Shown: positions 1 through 6,952 of the stretch, piece by piece | Position numbering within the stretch: the stretch's first letter is position 1 | How the letters are laid out: every line of letters starts with the position of its first letter | Assembly: GCA_023512015.1 (NCBI GenBank) | Contig: JAIMAI010000022.1 | Span: forward strand, 1-36,434 | Reading direction: 5' to 3' | Length of the DNA stretch: 36,434 nt | Source of the DNA: Acidothermus sp. | GTDB lineage: Bacteria > Actinomycetota > Actinomycetes > Acidothermales > Acidothermaceae | The notes under the pieces: model-generated | Seen by the model: the letters and a program-made list of their open reading frames with translations, nothing else | Database searches by the model: none | What the model was told of the DNA's origin: nothing | Program-made: the position numbers and the translations under genes

Positions 1-76
1 GCGGAATAGGCAGACGCGCTAGCTTGAGGTGCTAGTGCCCGTTGAGGGCGTGGGGGTTCAAGTCCCCCCTCGGACA
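1..76 (+). tRNA. tRNA-Leu(GAG), 5' end outside the window
   Basis: Class II tRNA seen from the D-arm onward. The anticodon stem CTAGC/GCTAG (19-23/31-35) encloses loop TTGAGGT, which places anticodon GAG at 26-28. A long variable arm with stem GCCC/GGGC follows (37-49). The T-arm is GGGGG-TTCAAGT-CCCCC (52-68). The 3' acceptor strand CTCGGAC and discriminator A end at 76. CCA is not encoded. About nine bases of the 5' acceptor strand lie before the window. It decodes CUC/CUU leucine codons. Confidence 0.93.
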
Positions 77-77
77 C

Positions 78-533
78 GGTGGGAATGCGTGGGGAGCCAA
101 CGCTCGGCCATCTTGCGGATCGGCGCCAGGACCCAACTACGACGACCTTGGTGAACGACTCAAGGAACTGATCAACGATGCCGTTCGCGACTGCTTGGTC
201 TTCGGATACGAGCGCTTGATTGAATGCCTTGAATTGCCTGATCCAGGTGACCGGCATGTACTCGCAGCAGCGATCAAGGCTGGTGCTCAGGTCATAGTGA
301 CTCACAAGCTCAAGGACTTTCCTGCCTCCGCACTGCAGCCCTGGAACGTTGAGGCAAAATCGCCGGACGCCTTCGTTCTCGACCAAATAAGTATCAACGT
401 GACAGCAGTGGCCGCCTCGATCCAGCAAATCGCCAATTCCCGCACCAACCCGCCGGCGGCATTTGAAGATATCCTCACCCAACTTGAACGGGACGGCCCG
501 GTGGAGTCCACCGCAGTTCTGCGAAACAGCTAG
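78..533 (+). pseudogene. C-terminal remnant of a PIN-domain (VapC-like) toxin
   Basis: The reading frame ending at TAG 531-533 encodes the back half of a PIN-domain ribonuclease of the PIN_3 type. Recognisable pieces are the FGYERLIECLELPDPGDRH stretch, followed by a HVLAAAIKAGAQVIVT segment and KDFP, with downstream text typical of this family. The first half, which carries the first catalytic Asp, is missing. The only in-frame starts lie inside the tRNA, and no ribosome binding site precedes the homologous part, which begins near 135. I therefore read it as a decayed fragment left beside tRNA-Leu, not a working toxin. PIN toxins are usually paired with an upstream antitoxin, and none is present. 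The match to the PIN family is from motif recognition. The claim that it is non-functional is inference from the missing N-terminus. Confidence 0.7.
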
Positions 534-728
534 GGCACGAACGGCAACGGACTCATCGGATCCTGCGGTTCGCCACGCGGTTCGTTCGAAACTCGCAAGC
601 GTCCAGGAAGTCTCTCGTCGCACCCGAAAGCACTCATTAAAGCATGACAATACCGTCGTCAGCGACCTCTACAGGCTACTGAGATCACCAAAAGCGCCCA
701 TAACCCACCTCCTCCGTTCGCAGGGTCA

Positions 729-755
729 CGTCACATCTGCGCCGTCCGCGTCGTC
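729..755 (+). promoter_or_regulatory. Candidate ECF41-type promoter for the sigma factor operon
   Basis: CGTCACA (729-735), 16 bases, then CGTC (752-755). ECF41 sigma factors are known to recognise TGTCACA and CGTC boxes upstream of their own operons. This site differs from that by one base in the -35 box. Transcription would start near 762, leaving a leader of about 30 nt that contains the strong GAAGGAGGA ribosome site of the first gene. The rest of 534-728 shows no gene that I can support. Confidence 0.6.
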
Positions 756-791
756 GTCCATGGCGAAGGGACTCGCAGCGAAGGAGGAGTC

Positions 792-1361
792 ATGACTTAC
801 GTCTCTCGCGTCGAGCGTCCGAAGGGACTGGTGCAGCGGGCCGCTTGGTGGTTCTCCCGCAAGAAGTTCGGCCGGATCGTAGAGCCATTGCAGGCCACCG
901 CTCATCACCCCGGGGTACTCCTCGCCTCCGGGCTCATCGAAACCGTCGCCGGAGCGCGGTGGAAGCGGCTCGATCCGCACCTGCGATGGCTCGCCCTGCA
1001 GGCCACGGCAGCGGCCATCGGTTGCTCCTGGTGCATCGACTACTCCTACTACGAGGGCGTCAACCACGGTGTGGACCCGCGAAAAGTCCGAGAGATCACG
1101 CATTGGCGGGAGAGTGACGCTTACGACGATCGCGAGCGAGCCGTACTCGCCTATGCTGAGGCGGTGAACACGACCCCGACCTGCGTCACCTCAGAGATCA
1201 TCGCGGATCTCCACCGCTACTTCGACGACGCACAGATCGTCGAGCTCGCCGCATGGATTGCCTTGGAGAATCTGCGCTCCCGCACGAATTCCGGGCTCGG
1301 TGCGCGCAGTGAAGGCTTCGCCGAGTCATGCTCCCTCCCGCCCTTGGTAGGGCAAGCATGA
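792..1361 (+). CDS. Carboxymuconolactone decarboxylase / AhpD-like protein linked to ECF41
   Basis: A 189-residue protein of the carboxymuconolactone decarboxylase/AhpD fold. A CxxC pair (C78-S-W-C81), as found in the redox-active members of the family, sits at the start of a helix and is followed by the usual tyrosine-rich stretch and His92. Such proteins act as thiol-dependent peroxidases or small-molecule decarboxylases in the cytoplasm. The substrate here is unknown. A strong Shine-Dalgarno sequence (GAAGGAGGA) sits just before the ATG. The stop codon overlaps the start of the downstream sigma factor gene by 4 nt, so the two are almost certainly co-transcribed and translationally coupled. 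Pairing with an ECF41 sigma factor is a recurring arrangement: these sigma factors are typically encoded beside a carboxymuconolactone decarboxylase, oxidoreductase or epimerase, which is also the presumed regulon member. Confidence 0.88.
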   Translation: MTYVSRVERPKGLVQRAAWWFSRKKFGRIVEPLQATAHHPGVLLASGLIETVAGARWKRLDPHLRWLALQATAAAIGCSWCIDYSYYEGVNHGVDPRKVREITHWRESDAYDDRERAVLAYAEAVNTTPTCVTSEIIADLHRYFDDAQIVELAAWIALENLRSRTNSGLGARSEGFAESCSLPPLVGQA

Positions 1362-2233
1362 GCGAGGTCGACGAATTCGTCGCGTTGCAGCCGAAATTGT
1401 TCGGGGTCGCTTACCGGATGCTCGGGAGCGTCACCGACGCACAGGACGTCGTCCAGGAGGCCTTCCTTCGGTGGCAGGCCACCGATCGTGCCAGGGTGCG
1501 GTCCGTCGACGCCTTCCTCACCACGACCGTCGTCCGCATCGCCATCGACCAACTCACCTCGGCACGGGCGCGTCGGGAGAGTTACGTCGGACCCTGGCTC
1601 CCCGAGCCCCTTCTCGTCGACGACGACGACCCGGCCCGTCTCGTGGAACTCGCCGACACGCTCTCGATGGCCTTCCTGGTCCTGCTGGAAACACTGAGCC
1701 CGCTCGAGCGGGCCGCCCTGCTGCTCCGCGACGTCTTCGAATACGACTACGACGAGATCGCAGAAATGCTCGATCGGACGCCGACCACGTGCCGTCAGCT
1801 CGTCAGCCGGGCCCGTCGCAGCGTGGCGCAACGCCGCCGTCGCTTCGATGCCGACCACCAACGCGGCAGGGAAATAGCCCGCCGTTTCGCCGAGGCATGT
1901 CTTGCCGGCGATACCGATGGTCTGCTCGCCCTCCTCGCCGCAGACGTGACGCTCTGGACCGACGGCGGCGGCAAGGTGAAGGCTGCCCTGCGCCCCATCA
2001 ACGGCGCGGAAAAGGTCGCGCGTTTCCTCATCGGAATCGCTCCTACGGTGCCGTCACACGCCCGGCTTCACGAGGTCGTGCTCAACGGCCAACCCGGCCT
2101 GGTGCTCACCGTGGACGACGGCCCGATCGCCGCGGCAACACTGGACATCCTCGACGGGCGCATCATCGCCCTGCATTTCGTCAACAACCCGGAAAAACTC
2201 GAAGCCTTAGCGCTTCGCCTTTCGACCACCTGA
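1358..2233 (+). CDS. ECF41-family RNA polymerase sigma factor (SigJ-like) with SnoaL-like C-terminal domain
   Basis: A 291-residue sigma factor. Sigma region 2 spans about residues 5-75 (FGVAYRMLGSVTDAQDVVQE) and region 4 about 105-160, with an HTH near EIAEMLDRTPTTCRQLVSRA. A SnoaL/NTF2-like extension covers about 165-291. The ECF41 hallmarks are present: WLPEPL in the linker (80-85), DGGGK (202-206) and NPEKL (277-281). In this family the C-terminal domain replaces a separate anti-sigma factor and both restrains and assists the sigma factor. I chose the ATG at 1358 because it forms an ATGA overlap with the upstream gene and starts the conserved MSEVDEF. An in-frame ATG at 1328 would add only ten unconserved residues. 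The operon is probably autoregulated from the site at 729-755. Confidence 0.93.
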   Translation: MSEVDEFVALQPKLFGVAYRMLGSVTDAQDVVQEAFLRWQATDRARVRSVDAFLTTTVVRIAIDQLTSARARRESYVGPWLPEPLLVDDDDPARLVELADTLSMAFLVLLETLSPLERAALLLRDVFEYDYDEIAEMLDRTPTTCRQLVSRARRSVAQRRRRFDADHQRGREIARRFAEACLAGDTDGLLALLAADVTLWTDGGGKVKAALRPINGAEKVARFLIGIAPTVPSHARLHEVVLNGQPGLVLTVDDGPIAAATLDILDGRIIALHFVNNPEKLEALALRLSTT

Positions 2234-2311
2234 TAGGCCGGTCGGGAGAGGACAAATCACGGCGCCTCGGATGACCGAGGCTCCGCGTGAAACGCCGCGA
2301 ATAAAACGATC

Positions 2312-2341
2312 GTGGGGCCCGGCACCTCGGCCGGGCCCCAC
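2312..2341. terminator. Strong GC-rich hairpin between convergent genes
   Basis: A perfect 12-bp stem (GTGGGGCCCGGC / GCCGGGCCCCAC) with loop ACCTCG. There is no long T tract, but it lies between the convergent ends of the ECF41 sigma gene and the Ser-rich protein gene, so it could stop transcription from both sides. Confidence 0.75.
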
Positions 2342-2392
2342 GAACCGGGGGGATCGGTGGTGAGGACGTTCGTACGCTCTTTGCGACTCCTC

Positions 2393-3043
2393 TCACTCCG
2401 CTGCGTTGCAGTTGTCGCCGTGTCCGTGGGAATGGCCGTGACCAACTCCCACGCCGAGCGAAGCACACACCAGCACGTGCGCACCGAGCTCACCCGATTC
2501 CTGAACCTCGCCAGACTCACTGGCCTCGGCAGACTCGCTGGCCTCAGGCGACTCACTGGCTTCGGGAGACTCCGATTCGCTCGGTTCGGGAGATTCGCTC
2601 CCAGACGTCTCTGCCTTCAATCCACAATCCGATTGCGCAGCCTGCGAGAGCCAGAAACCGTGATTCGGCTCACCGTTCTCATGGGCGTCACGACCACGCG
2701 GAGCCAACTTCGCCACCCCGGAGACATACTGCCCGTGGTTTTCATCGGCGCTGCAACTCGGCAACACGAACGTGGTTGCCGACGCGCTCACAGACGCGGA
2801 GGCCGACGCACTCGCCGACACACTGGGGGAAACGCTGACCGAGACACTCGGTGACGGCGAGACCGAAACGGACGCCGACCCCGACGCCGACTCCGATCCG
2901 CTCGCCTGCGCAACGACCACGTCCGAAGACGAACCAGCCGTGTTGTACAAGGTCAAGGCCGTGCCGCCGCCCCCCGCAGCGACTACTGCCACGGCAACCG
3001 TCGCCACCTTCAGGTTGCCGGCCAGGATCGACAGCTTGATCAC
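2393..3043 (-). CDS. Ser-rich, His-tailed membrane-anchored or secreted protein of unknown function
   Basis: A hypothetical protein of 216 residues with no recognised enzyme domain. It has a short N-terminus, one hydrophobic segment (about residues 12-35), and a Ser/Val/Ala/Pro low-complexity stretch (about 45-95). A small conserved-looking module with CSADENHGQYVSGVAKL and a later SQAAQSDCG follows. Next comes an acidic Ser-Glu-Pro-Ala repeat region, then a tail with two cysteines and HGHSHGHG. NHGxYVS...SDCG text recurs in other actinobacterial exported hypothetical proteins, as far as I recall. I chose GTG 3043 as the start because AAGGAGGA lies five bases upstream; the longer frame starting at 3058 would begin inside that ribosome site. 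It is probably anchored in the membrane with the repeats outside. The His/Cys tail could bind metal, but that is inference. Confidence 0.7.
   Translation of the reverse strand: MIKLSILAGNLKVATVAVAVVAAGGGGTALTLYNTAGSSSDVVVAQASGSESASGSASVSVSPSPSVSVSVSPSVSASASASASVSASATTFVLPSCSADENHGQYVSGVAKLAPRGRDAHENGEPNHGFWLSQAAQSDCGLKAETSGSESPEPSESESPEASESPEASESAEASESGEVQESGELGAHVLVCASLGVGVGHGHSHGHGDNCNAAE
2514..2567. repeat. Three 18-bp tandem repeats inside the Ser-rich gene
   Basis: Units at 2514-2531, 2532-2549 and 2550-2567 share GACTCRCTGGCYTC. Read on the minus strand, they encode a six-residue Ser-Glu-Ala-Ser-Glu-type repeat. Degenerate copies continue to about 2600. Such in-frame repeats can vary in number between strains. 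Confidence 0.85.
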
Positions 3044-3229
3044 GAGTTCCTCCTTCACGAGACTCGCCGACGCGTCGGCAGGGCTTCGCCTTGCACATCG
3101 TCGAGGCGTCCTCCCGCGTTACACCCCGCCGTCCACGACCCCCCTGGGGTGACCAAACGATCAACGAGCTCCTCCGACGCCGCACCCCGGCTTCGTGGGA
3201 ACGCTCTCACACAGGCAGACTGGTGGGCC

Positions 3230-4390
3230 ATGGACCCCGTCGTCGTCGCTCCCCCAGCCGCCTCCACCGCGCGTCGGGCACGGCTGGCGATCGCCGTGAC
3301 GTTCGCCGCGCACGGCGCGGTCTTCGGCACCTTCGCCACCCGCATCCCGTGGATACAAGACCGCTTGGCGCTCTCCCCCGGCCTTCTCGGCGCGGCGTTG
3401 CTCACCGGATCGATCGGAGCGATCCTCGGGATGCCGTTCGCCAGCCGATTCCTCCATCGTTTCGGCGGCCGGCGGATGACCCGGCTCCTCATGGCCGCGT
3501 GGTGTGTGGCCGGTGCCCTGCCTCCCCTAGCTCCAAATCTCGGCGCGTTGGTCGCACTCCTCCTGCTCTACGGAGCCACCTCAGGCATGGCCGACGTCGC
3601 GATGAACGCGCAAGCCATTCCGGTGGAACGATCCATTGGAAAGTCGATCATGTCGGGATTGCACGGCGCGTGGAGCGTCGGCGGAATGGCTGCCTCCGCC
3701 GTCGGGGCCCTTCTGGCGCACGCCGGGGTCGATGCCCGGCTGCACCTAGCGGCCGTGGACGCCGCCGTCCTCGTGGTCGCACTGGCGGTCACCTCACGGC
3801 TGCCGGCGAATACCGCGGACGCCGATTCCGCGCCGCCCGCCCATTTCGTGCTCCCGAGCAAACCGGTGCTGCTCATCGGCCTGGTCGGATTCTGTGCCAT
3901 TTTCGCGGAATCAGCGAGCTCGGACTGGTGCGCGGTGTACCTGAAGAAGGTCCTGCACACCGATGCCGGAACGGCGGCGAGCGCCTACACCGCTTTCGCG
4001 TTCACCATGGCTGCCAGCCGCTTCGGAGCGGATTTTGCGGTCCGCCGCTTCGGGGCGGTACGTACCGTACGCGCGGGCGGTATGGTCGCCGTCCTCGGTG
4101 GACTCCTCGTTGCCACGGCCCTGGCCACCGGTTCTGTGATTGTCGGATTCGCCCTCATCGGCCTCGGGATCGCCGCTGCGTTCCCGCTAGCGGTCGCGGC
4201 GGCCGGCCACGCCGACCCGGTGCCGTCCCGGGGCATCACCGGCGTGGCCACGATTGCTTACGGCGCCGGAATAGCCGCTCCGGGAATCGTCGGAGGCATC
4301 GCCGATATCGCCTCACTGCCCATCGCCTTCGCGGTCGTCACCGCCGCTACCCTGGTGATCGCCGCGGGCGCCGGCCGGCTTCGGGCCTGA
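3230..4390 (+). CDS. Major facilitator superfamily transporter (YbjJ/fucose-permease-like)
   Basis: About 386 residues with twelve predicted hydrophobic helices in two groups of six. The start of TM1 reads AVTFAAHGAVFGTFATRIPW, and a GGRRMTRL loop between TM2 and TM3 matches the MFS A-type motif. The sequence resembles the YbjJ-like branch of MFS permeases, often annotated as sugar or drug transporters. The substrate cannot be read from the sequence. I prefer ATG 3230, which gives a short cytoplasmic N-terminus before TM1. An in-frame GTG at 3149 would add 27 residues of poor quality. Neither has a strong ribosome binding site. The gene converges with the GNAT gene, with 12 bp between stop codons. 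Confidence 0.85.
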   Translation: MDPVVVAPPAASTARRARLAIAVTFAAHGAVFGTFATRIPWIQDRLALSPGLLGAALLTGSIGAILGMPFASRFLHRFGGRRMTRLLMAAWCVAGALPPLAPNLGALVALLLLYGATSGMADVAMNAQAIPVERSIGKSIMSGLHGAWSVGGMAASAVGALLAHAGVDARLHLAAVDAAVLVVALAVTSRLPANTADADSAPPAHFVLPSKPVLLIGLVGFCAIFAESASSDWCAVYLKKVLHTDAGTAASAYTAFAFTMAASRFGADFAVRRFGAVRTVRAGGMVAVLGGLLVATALATGSVIVGFALIGLGIAAAFPLAVAAAGHADPVPSRGITGVATIAYGAGIAAPGIVGGIADIASLPIAFAVVTAATLVIAAGAGRLRA

Positions 4391-4402
4391 GGACCCGCGG
4401 CT

Positions 4403-5017
4403 TCACCGAAACGAATATCCCAAGTAGGCGACGGCTCCATTCTCACTTTCCGATATGCGCCTAAAACCCAGCTTCTCGTAGAACCCGTGCGCCCGGACGT
4501 TACGCGTCGACACCGCGACGTGCACCCCACGCGCTCCCCTTTCCCTCAGGGCATCGAACTCGGTGGACATCAGCGCTCGACCCCAACCCCTTCCCTGGTG
4601 GTCGGGGAGAATATCGATGTGCAGATGAGCCGGGAAATCCGCCAATTCCGGGCGGAGCATACGCTCCGGAGCGTAATGGCCGGCGATCAAATCGGCTTCG
4701 AGAGTTCCCGGGTCGGTGGGTTTCGGGTATTTCGACTCGAGTCTTGGAATCCAGGTTGCGCGGTACCACGCCACGAATTCGCCGGTATCCGGGACGCCGA
4801 CCACGTACCCGACAGGTTCGCCTGCCGAGTCGAGCACGAAACCGCACTCGGGAGCGTATTCCACGTACGGCGCGAGGAACAAATCCGGGAGTAGGTCGTC
4901 GGTGCCGAACAAGCCGGTGGCGTCCTGCCCGGCATCGCCGGTGAGCACGCAGATGCGACGCAGCGCGGGGAGATCCTGCAGCCGGTATTCCCGGACGCGT
5001 GCTCGAGGTGCGGGCAT
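4403..5017 (-). CDS. GNAT family N-acetyltransferase
   Basis: A 204-residue single-domain GNAT enzyme. Motif A is clear at residues 135-150: the strand DILPD is followed by Q-G-R-G-W-G-R-A, the pyrophosphate-binding loop for acetyl-CoA. Near the C-terminus AHGFYEKLGFR matches motif B. The N-terminal half (REYRLQDLPALRRICVLTG) resembles the actinobacterial and fungal GNATs sometimes found as the C-terminal domain of hexosaminidase-like proteins. The acceptor substrate is unknown. The gene lies 17 bp downstream of the diguanylate cyclase gene on the same strand and may be co-transcribed with it, although the products have no obvious link. Confidence 0.87.
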   Translation of the reverse strand: MPAPRARVREYRLQDLPALRRICVLTGDAGQDATGLFGTDDLLPDLFLAPYVEYAPECGFVLDSAGEPVGYVVGVPDTGEFVAWYRATWIPRLESKYPKPTDPGTLEADLIAGHYAPERMLRPELADFPAHLHIDILPDHQGRGWGRALMSTEFDALRERGARGVHVAVSTRNVRAHGFYEKLGFRRISESENGAVAYLGYSFR

Positions 5018-5034
5018 GTCGATCGACTCGGTCC

Positions 5035-6399
5035 TCAGTCCACGACGGCCGGCTGGTCGGCGCGTACCTCGAGGAGACGCGGGACGTCACCGGTGAGATC
5101 CAGCACCTGCTGTTTCACGCCGGTCGCGACCCGCACGCAATTTCGTCCCGCCCGTTTCGCCGCGTACAACGCGCTATCGGCGGCGTCGAGCAGCTCGAGC
5201 ACCGAGTGTCCGTTTTCCCGAAACGCGGCGACGCCGACCGAAATCGTCACGCCGACCGATTCGCGGTGCAACGGCGTCTCGACCCGAAGGCCTGCGATGT
5301 GACCGCGGATACGTTCGGCCGCGTGCCGGGCCTGTTCGGCGTCCGAACCGGTGAGGAGGATGACGAATTCCTCCCCGCCGAACCGGCCGACGAAGTCGCG
5401 GGGGCGCAGTCCGTGAGTGAGTCCGCGCGCCACCGCGCGGAGCACCTCATCACCGATGAGGTGACCGAATCGGTCGTTGATGGCCTTGAAATGGTCGACG
5501 TCGACCAGCAGGATCGCCAGCGCTTCCCCCCCACTGCGGGCACGGGCCACTTCACGTTCGGCCACCTCACGCCAATACGTGGCGTTGGCCAAGCCGGTCT
5601 TCGGGTCGGTGCGGGCGGCATGACGCAATTCAGCGATCAGCAGCGTGCGTTGAAAGACCAAAACAGGTGGCAGCGCCAACGGCACCGCGACCAGCGACGT
5701 CGCATACGCCAACGCGACGAGGATGCCCATGCACGCCTCGGCGGCGGAAACGCCGAGATTCTCCCGGTCCCGCAGCAATGCCAGCCGTCGATGCCCCGGT
5801 TTGGTGAGCGCCACCACCTCGTCGACCAGCACCCAATTGACGACATATCGCACCACGACACAACTTGCGGTGGCCAACAGGGCCCGCGACGATCCGGCTA
5901 GCGTGGCCGCCGTCCACACCGTGTTGGGCGGGAAGAAGGCTTGGTGCACGCTGGACGCCAGATATCCCGCAATACCTGTCGACGCAATGCTGAAGAACAA
6001 CTTCACCGGGGCGCGGCGCACCACCCGTAGCTGCACGTACACCATCAGCGGGACGACGACCACCGCGCTGTAGACGGGCGGCAGCAAGAGCGCCACGGGA
6101 AGCGTCCACACCGCCAACAGATCGTTGGAACTTCCCCCACCCGGAGGCCGGTGCCATACGAAACGCAACGACGTCTCGATACTCACGATCGCCAGCGCGA
6201 TCAAAACGACGAAGACGATCCCATCCCGCAGATGGAGATCGATCGTCGCCAAACCCGCGGCCACCACCGCGAGGTAAAGGGCATCAACCGTGATCACATA
6301 GGCGCGGGCGCGCGGCGACATCGCCGCCAGCGCCGCCGACCGCAGCCACTGCCCGAGCCGCCGAGCCGACCCGCGTTCGCCCACGCCACCCCGGTTCAC
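5035..6399 (-). CDS. Membrane-bound diguanylate cyclase (GGDEF domain)
   Basis: A 454-residue protein with an N-terminal membrane part of about six helices (residues 35-250) and a C-terminal GGDEF domain (about 262-425). The active-site loop is intact as GGEEF (341-345). The metal-binding segment LVDVDHFKAIND (298-309) and the substrate-side DPKTGLAN (265-272) are also present. RPRD at 332-335, five residues before GGEEF, fits the RxxD inhibitory site, so product inhibition by c-di-GMP is expected. No EAL domain is attached. The membrane part does not match a sensor fold I can name. The start is GTG 6399, with GGGG four bases upstream. The protein should convert 2 GTP to c-di-GMP at the membrane in response to an unknown signal. 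Confidence 0.93.
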   Translation of the reverse strand: MNRGGVGERGSARRLGQWLRSAALAAMSPRARAYVITVDALYLAVVAAGLATIDLHLRDGIVFVVLIALAIVSIETSLRFVWHRPPGGGSSNDLLAVWTLPVALLLPPVYSAVVVVPLMVYVQLRVVRRAPVKLFFSIASTGIAGYLASSVHQAFFPPNTVWTAATLAGSSRALLATASCVVVRYVVNWVLVDEVVALTKPGHRRLALLRDRENLGVSAAEACMGILVALAYATSLVAVPLALPPVLVFQRTLLIAELRHAARTDPKTGLANATYWREVAEREVARARSGGEALAILLVDVDHFKAINDRFGHLIGDEVLRAVARGLTHGLRPRDFVGRFGGEEFVILLTGSDAEQARHAAERIRGHIAGLRVETPLHRESVGVTISVGVAAFRENGHSVLELLDAADSALYAAKRAGRNCVRVATGVKQQVLDLTGDVPRLLEVRADQPAVVD

Positions 6400-6639
6400 G
6401 ACACCCCATTTCGGAAGGACGAGAACCTCCCCGGCGCCGCCGTCACCGGCTATAGGCGCTGGTAGTGAGAGCTTACCCCTCCGACCTGTGCCGTGCCCGT
6501 CTCATGCTCCTCATGCCCCTTCGTGGCGCTCCGGGAATCTCCAGCACTGTTCAGGTACTGCCACGTGCTTTGTTGCCACTATGTGCGTTTGTCGGGTTTT
6601 CGTGGTTCGATCGGGTTTTAGTTCGGTCGCAGGGGTGCC

Positions 6640-6830
6640 GACATAAGGGACGGCGACCACGTCTCGTCGTCCCCCGCCACCCCGGGCAGGTGCGCGGAAG
6701 GAGGGACGGCGATGCGCGACACGACGTGGATCTGACAGACGTGAGGAGCCGAGCGGCCTGGTGCCCTCGGCGAAGCGCTCAGGCCGGGCCGCCGGATCGT
6801 CCCCCCCACCGATCCGGCGGCCCTTCTGTC
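6640..6830 (+). ncRNA. Candidate structured leader or small RNA with a 7-codon ORF and a C7-loop terminator
   Basis: Four elements lie in order on the plus strand. (1) A 10-bp hairpin pairs GGGACGGCGA (6647-6656) with TCGTCGTCCC (6664-6673). (2) A second copy of GGGACGGCGA at 6703-6712 overlaps a strong ribosome site (GGAAGGAGGG, 6696-6705) and an ATG, so the middle arm could pair with either copy. (3) A minimal ORF at 6712-6735 encodes MRDTTWI. (4) A CGGCCTG/CAGGCCG hairpin is followed by a 14-bp terminator-like stem (6786-6823) with seven C in its loop. No plus-strand gene follows, so this would be a stand-alone small RNA rather than an attenuator of a downstream gene. The C-rich loop recalls the actinobacterial 6C small RNA, which has two such loops; only one is seen here. 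The promoter and 5' end are unknown. Confidence 0.35.
6786..6823 (+). terminator. Intrinsic-terminator-like hairpin with a C7 loop
   Basis: A 14-bp perfect stem (6786-6799 with 6810-6823), loop TCCCCCCCAC, then TTCTGTCT. It is the strongest hairpin of the intergenic region. On the minus strand it could also end transcripts that read out of the SpoU gene. Confidence 0.65.
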
Positions 6831-6952
6831 TGCGGTTCACGGACAATCGGGTCCGGCCACCGTCGAAACAGAGGAATGGTGGCCGACAAGAGAATACCGG
6901 TTTCGCAAGGAAAATCCGCCGTGAGCACTATTCCGGCCGAGGAGCCGACCCC

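Larger units (their letters stand above)
6400..6952. other. 553-bp intergenic region between the diguanylate cyclase and SpoU genes
   Basis: No protein gene here is convincing. The first part (6400-6600) must hold the promoter of the minus-strand cyclase gene, but I cannot pick clear boxes. The middle (about 6640-6830) holds the structured RNA candidate listed separately. The last part (6824-6952) carries an 11-codon frame starting at GTG 6921 with AAGGAAA upstream and ending at 6956, which I do not consider established. It also serves as the 3' flank of the SpoU gene. Confidence 0.6.

Noticed and set aside
77..791. Attachment-site repeat of the tRNA-Leu 3' end
   Set aside because: I looked for a second copy of the T-arm and acceptor sequence downstream and did not see one.
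463..795. 110-codon plus-strand frame before the ECF41 operon
   Set aside because: It overlaps the PIN relic and the operon promoter, has no ribosome site and no family likeness.
2770..2900. Plus-strand frame rich in Asp-Ala over the Ser-rich gene
   Set aside because: The opposite strand of a Ser/Val repeat gives such a frame; the minus-strand gene has the ribosome site and a membrane segment.
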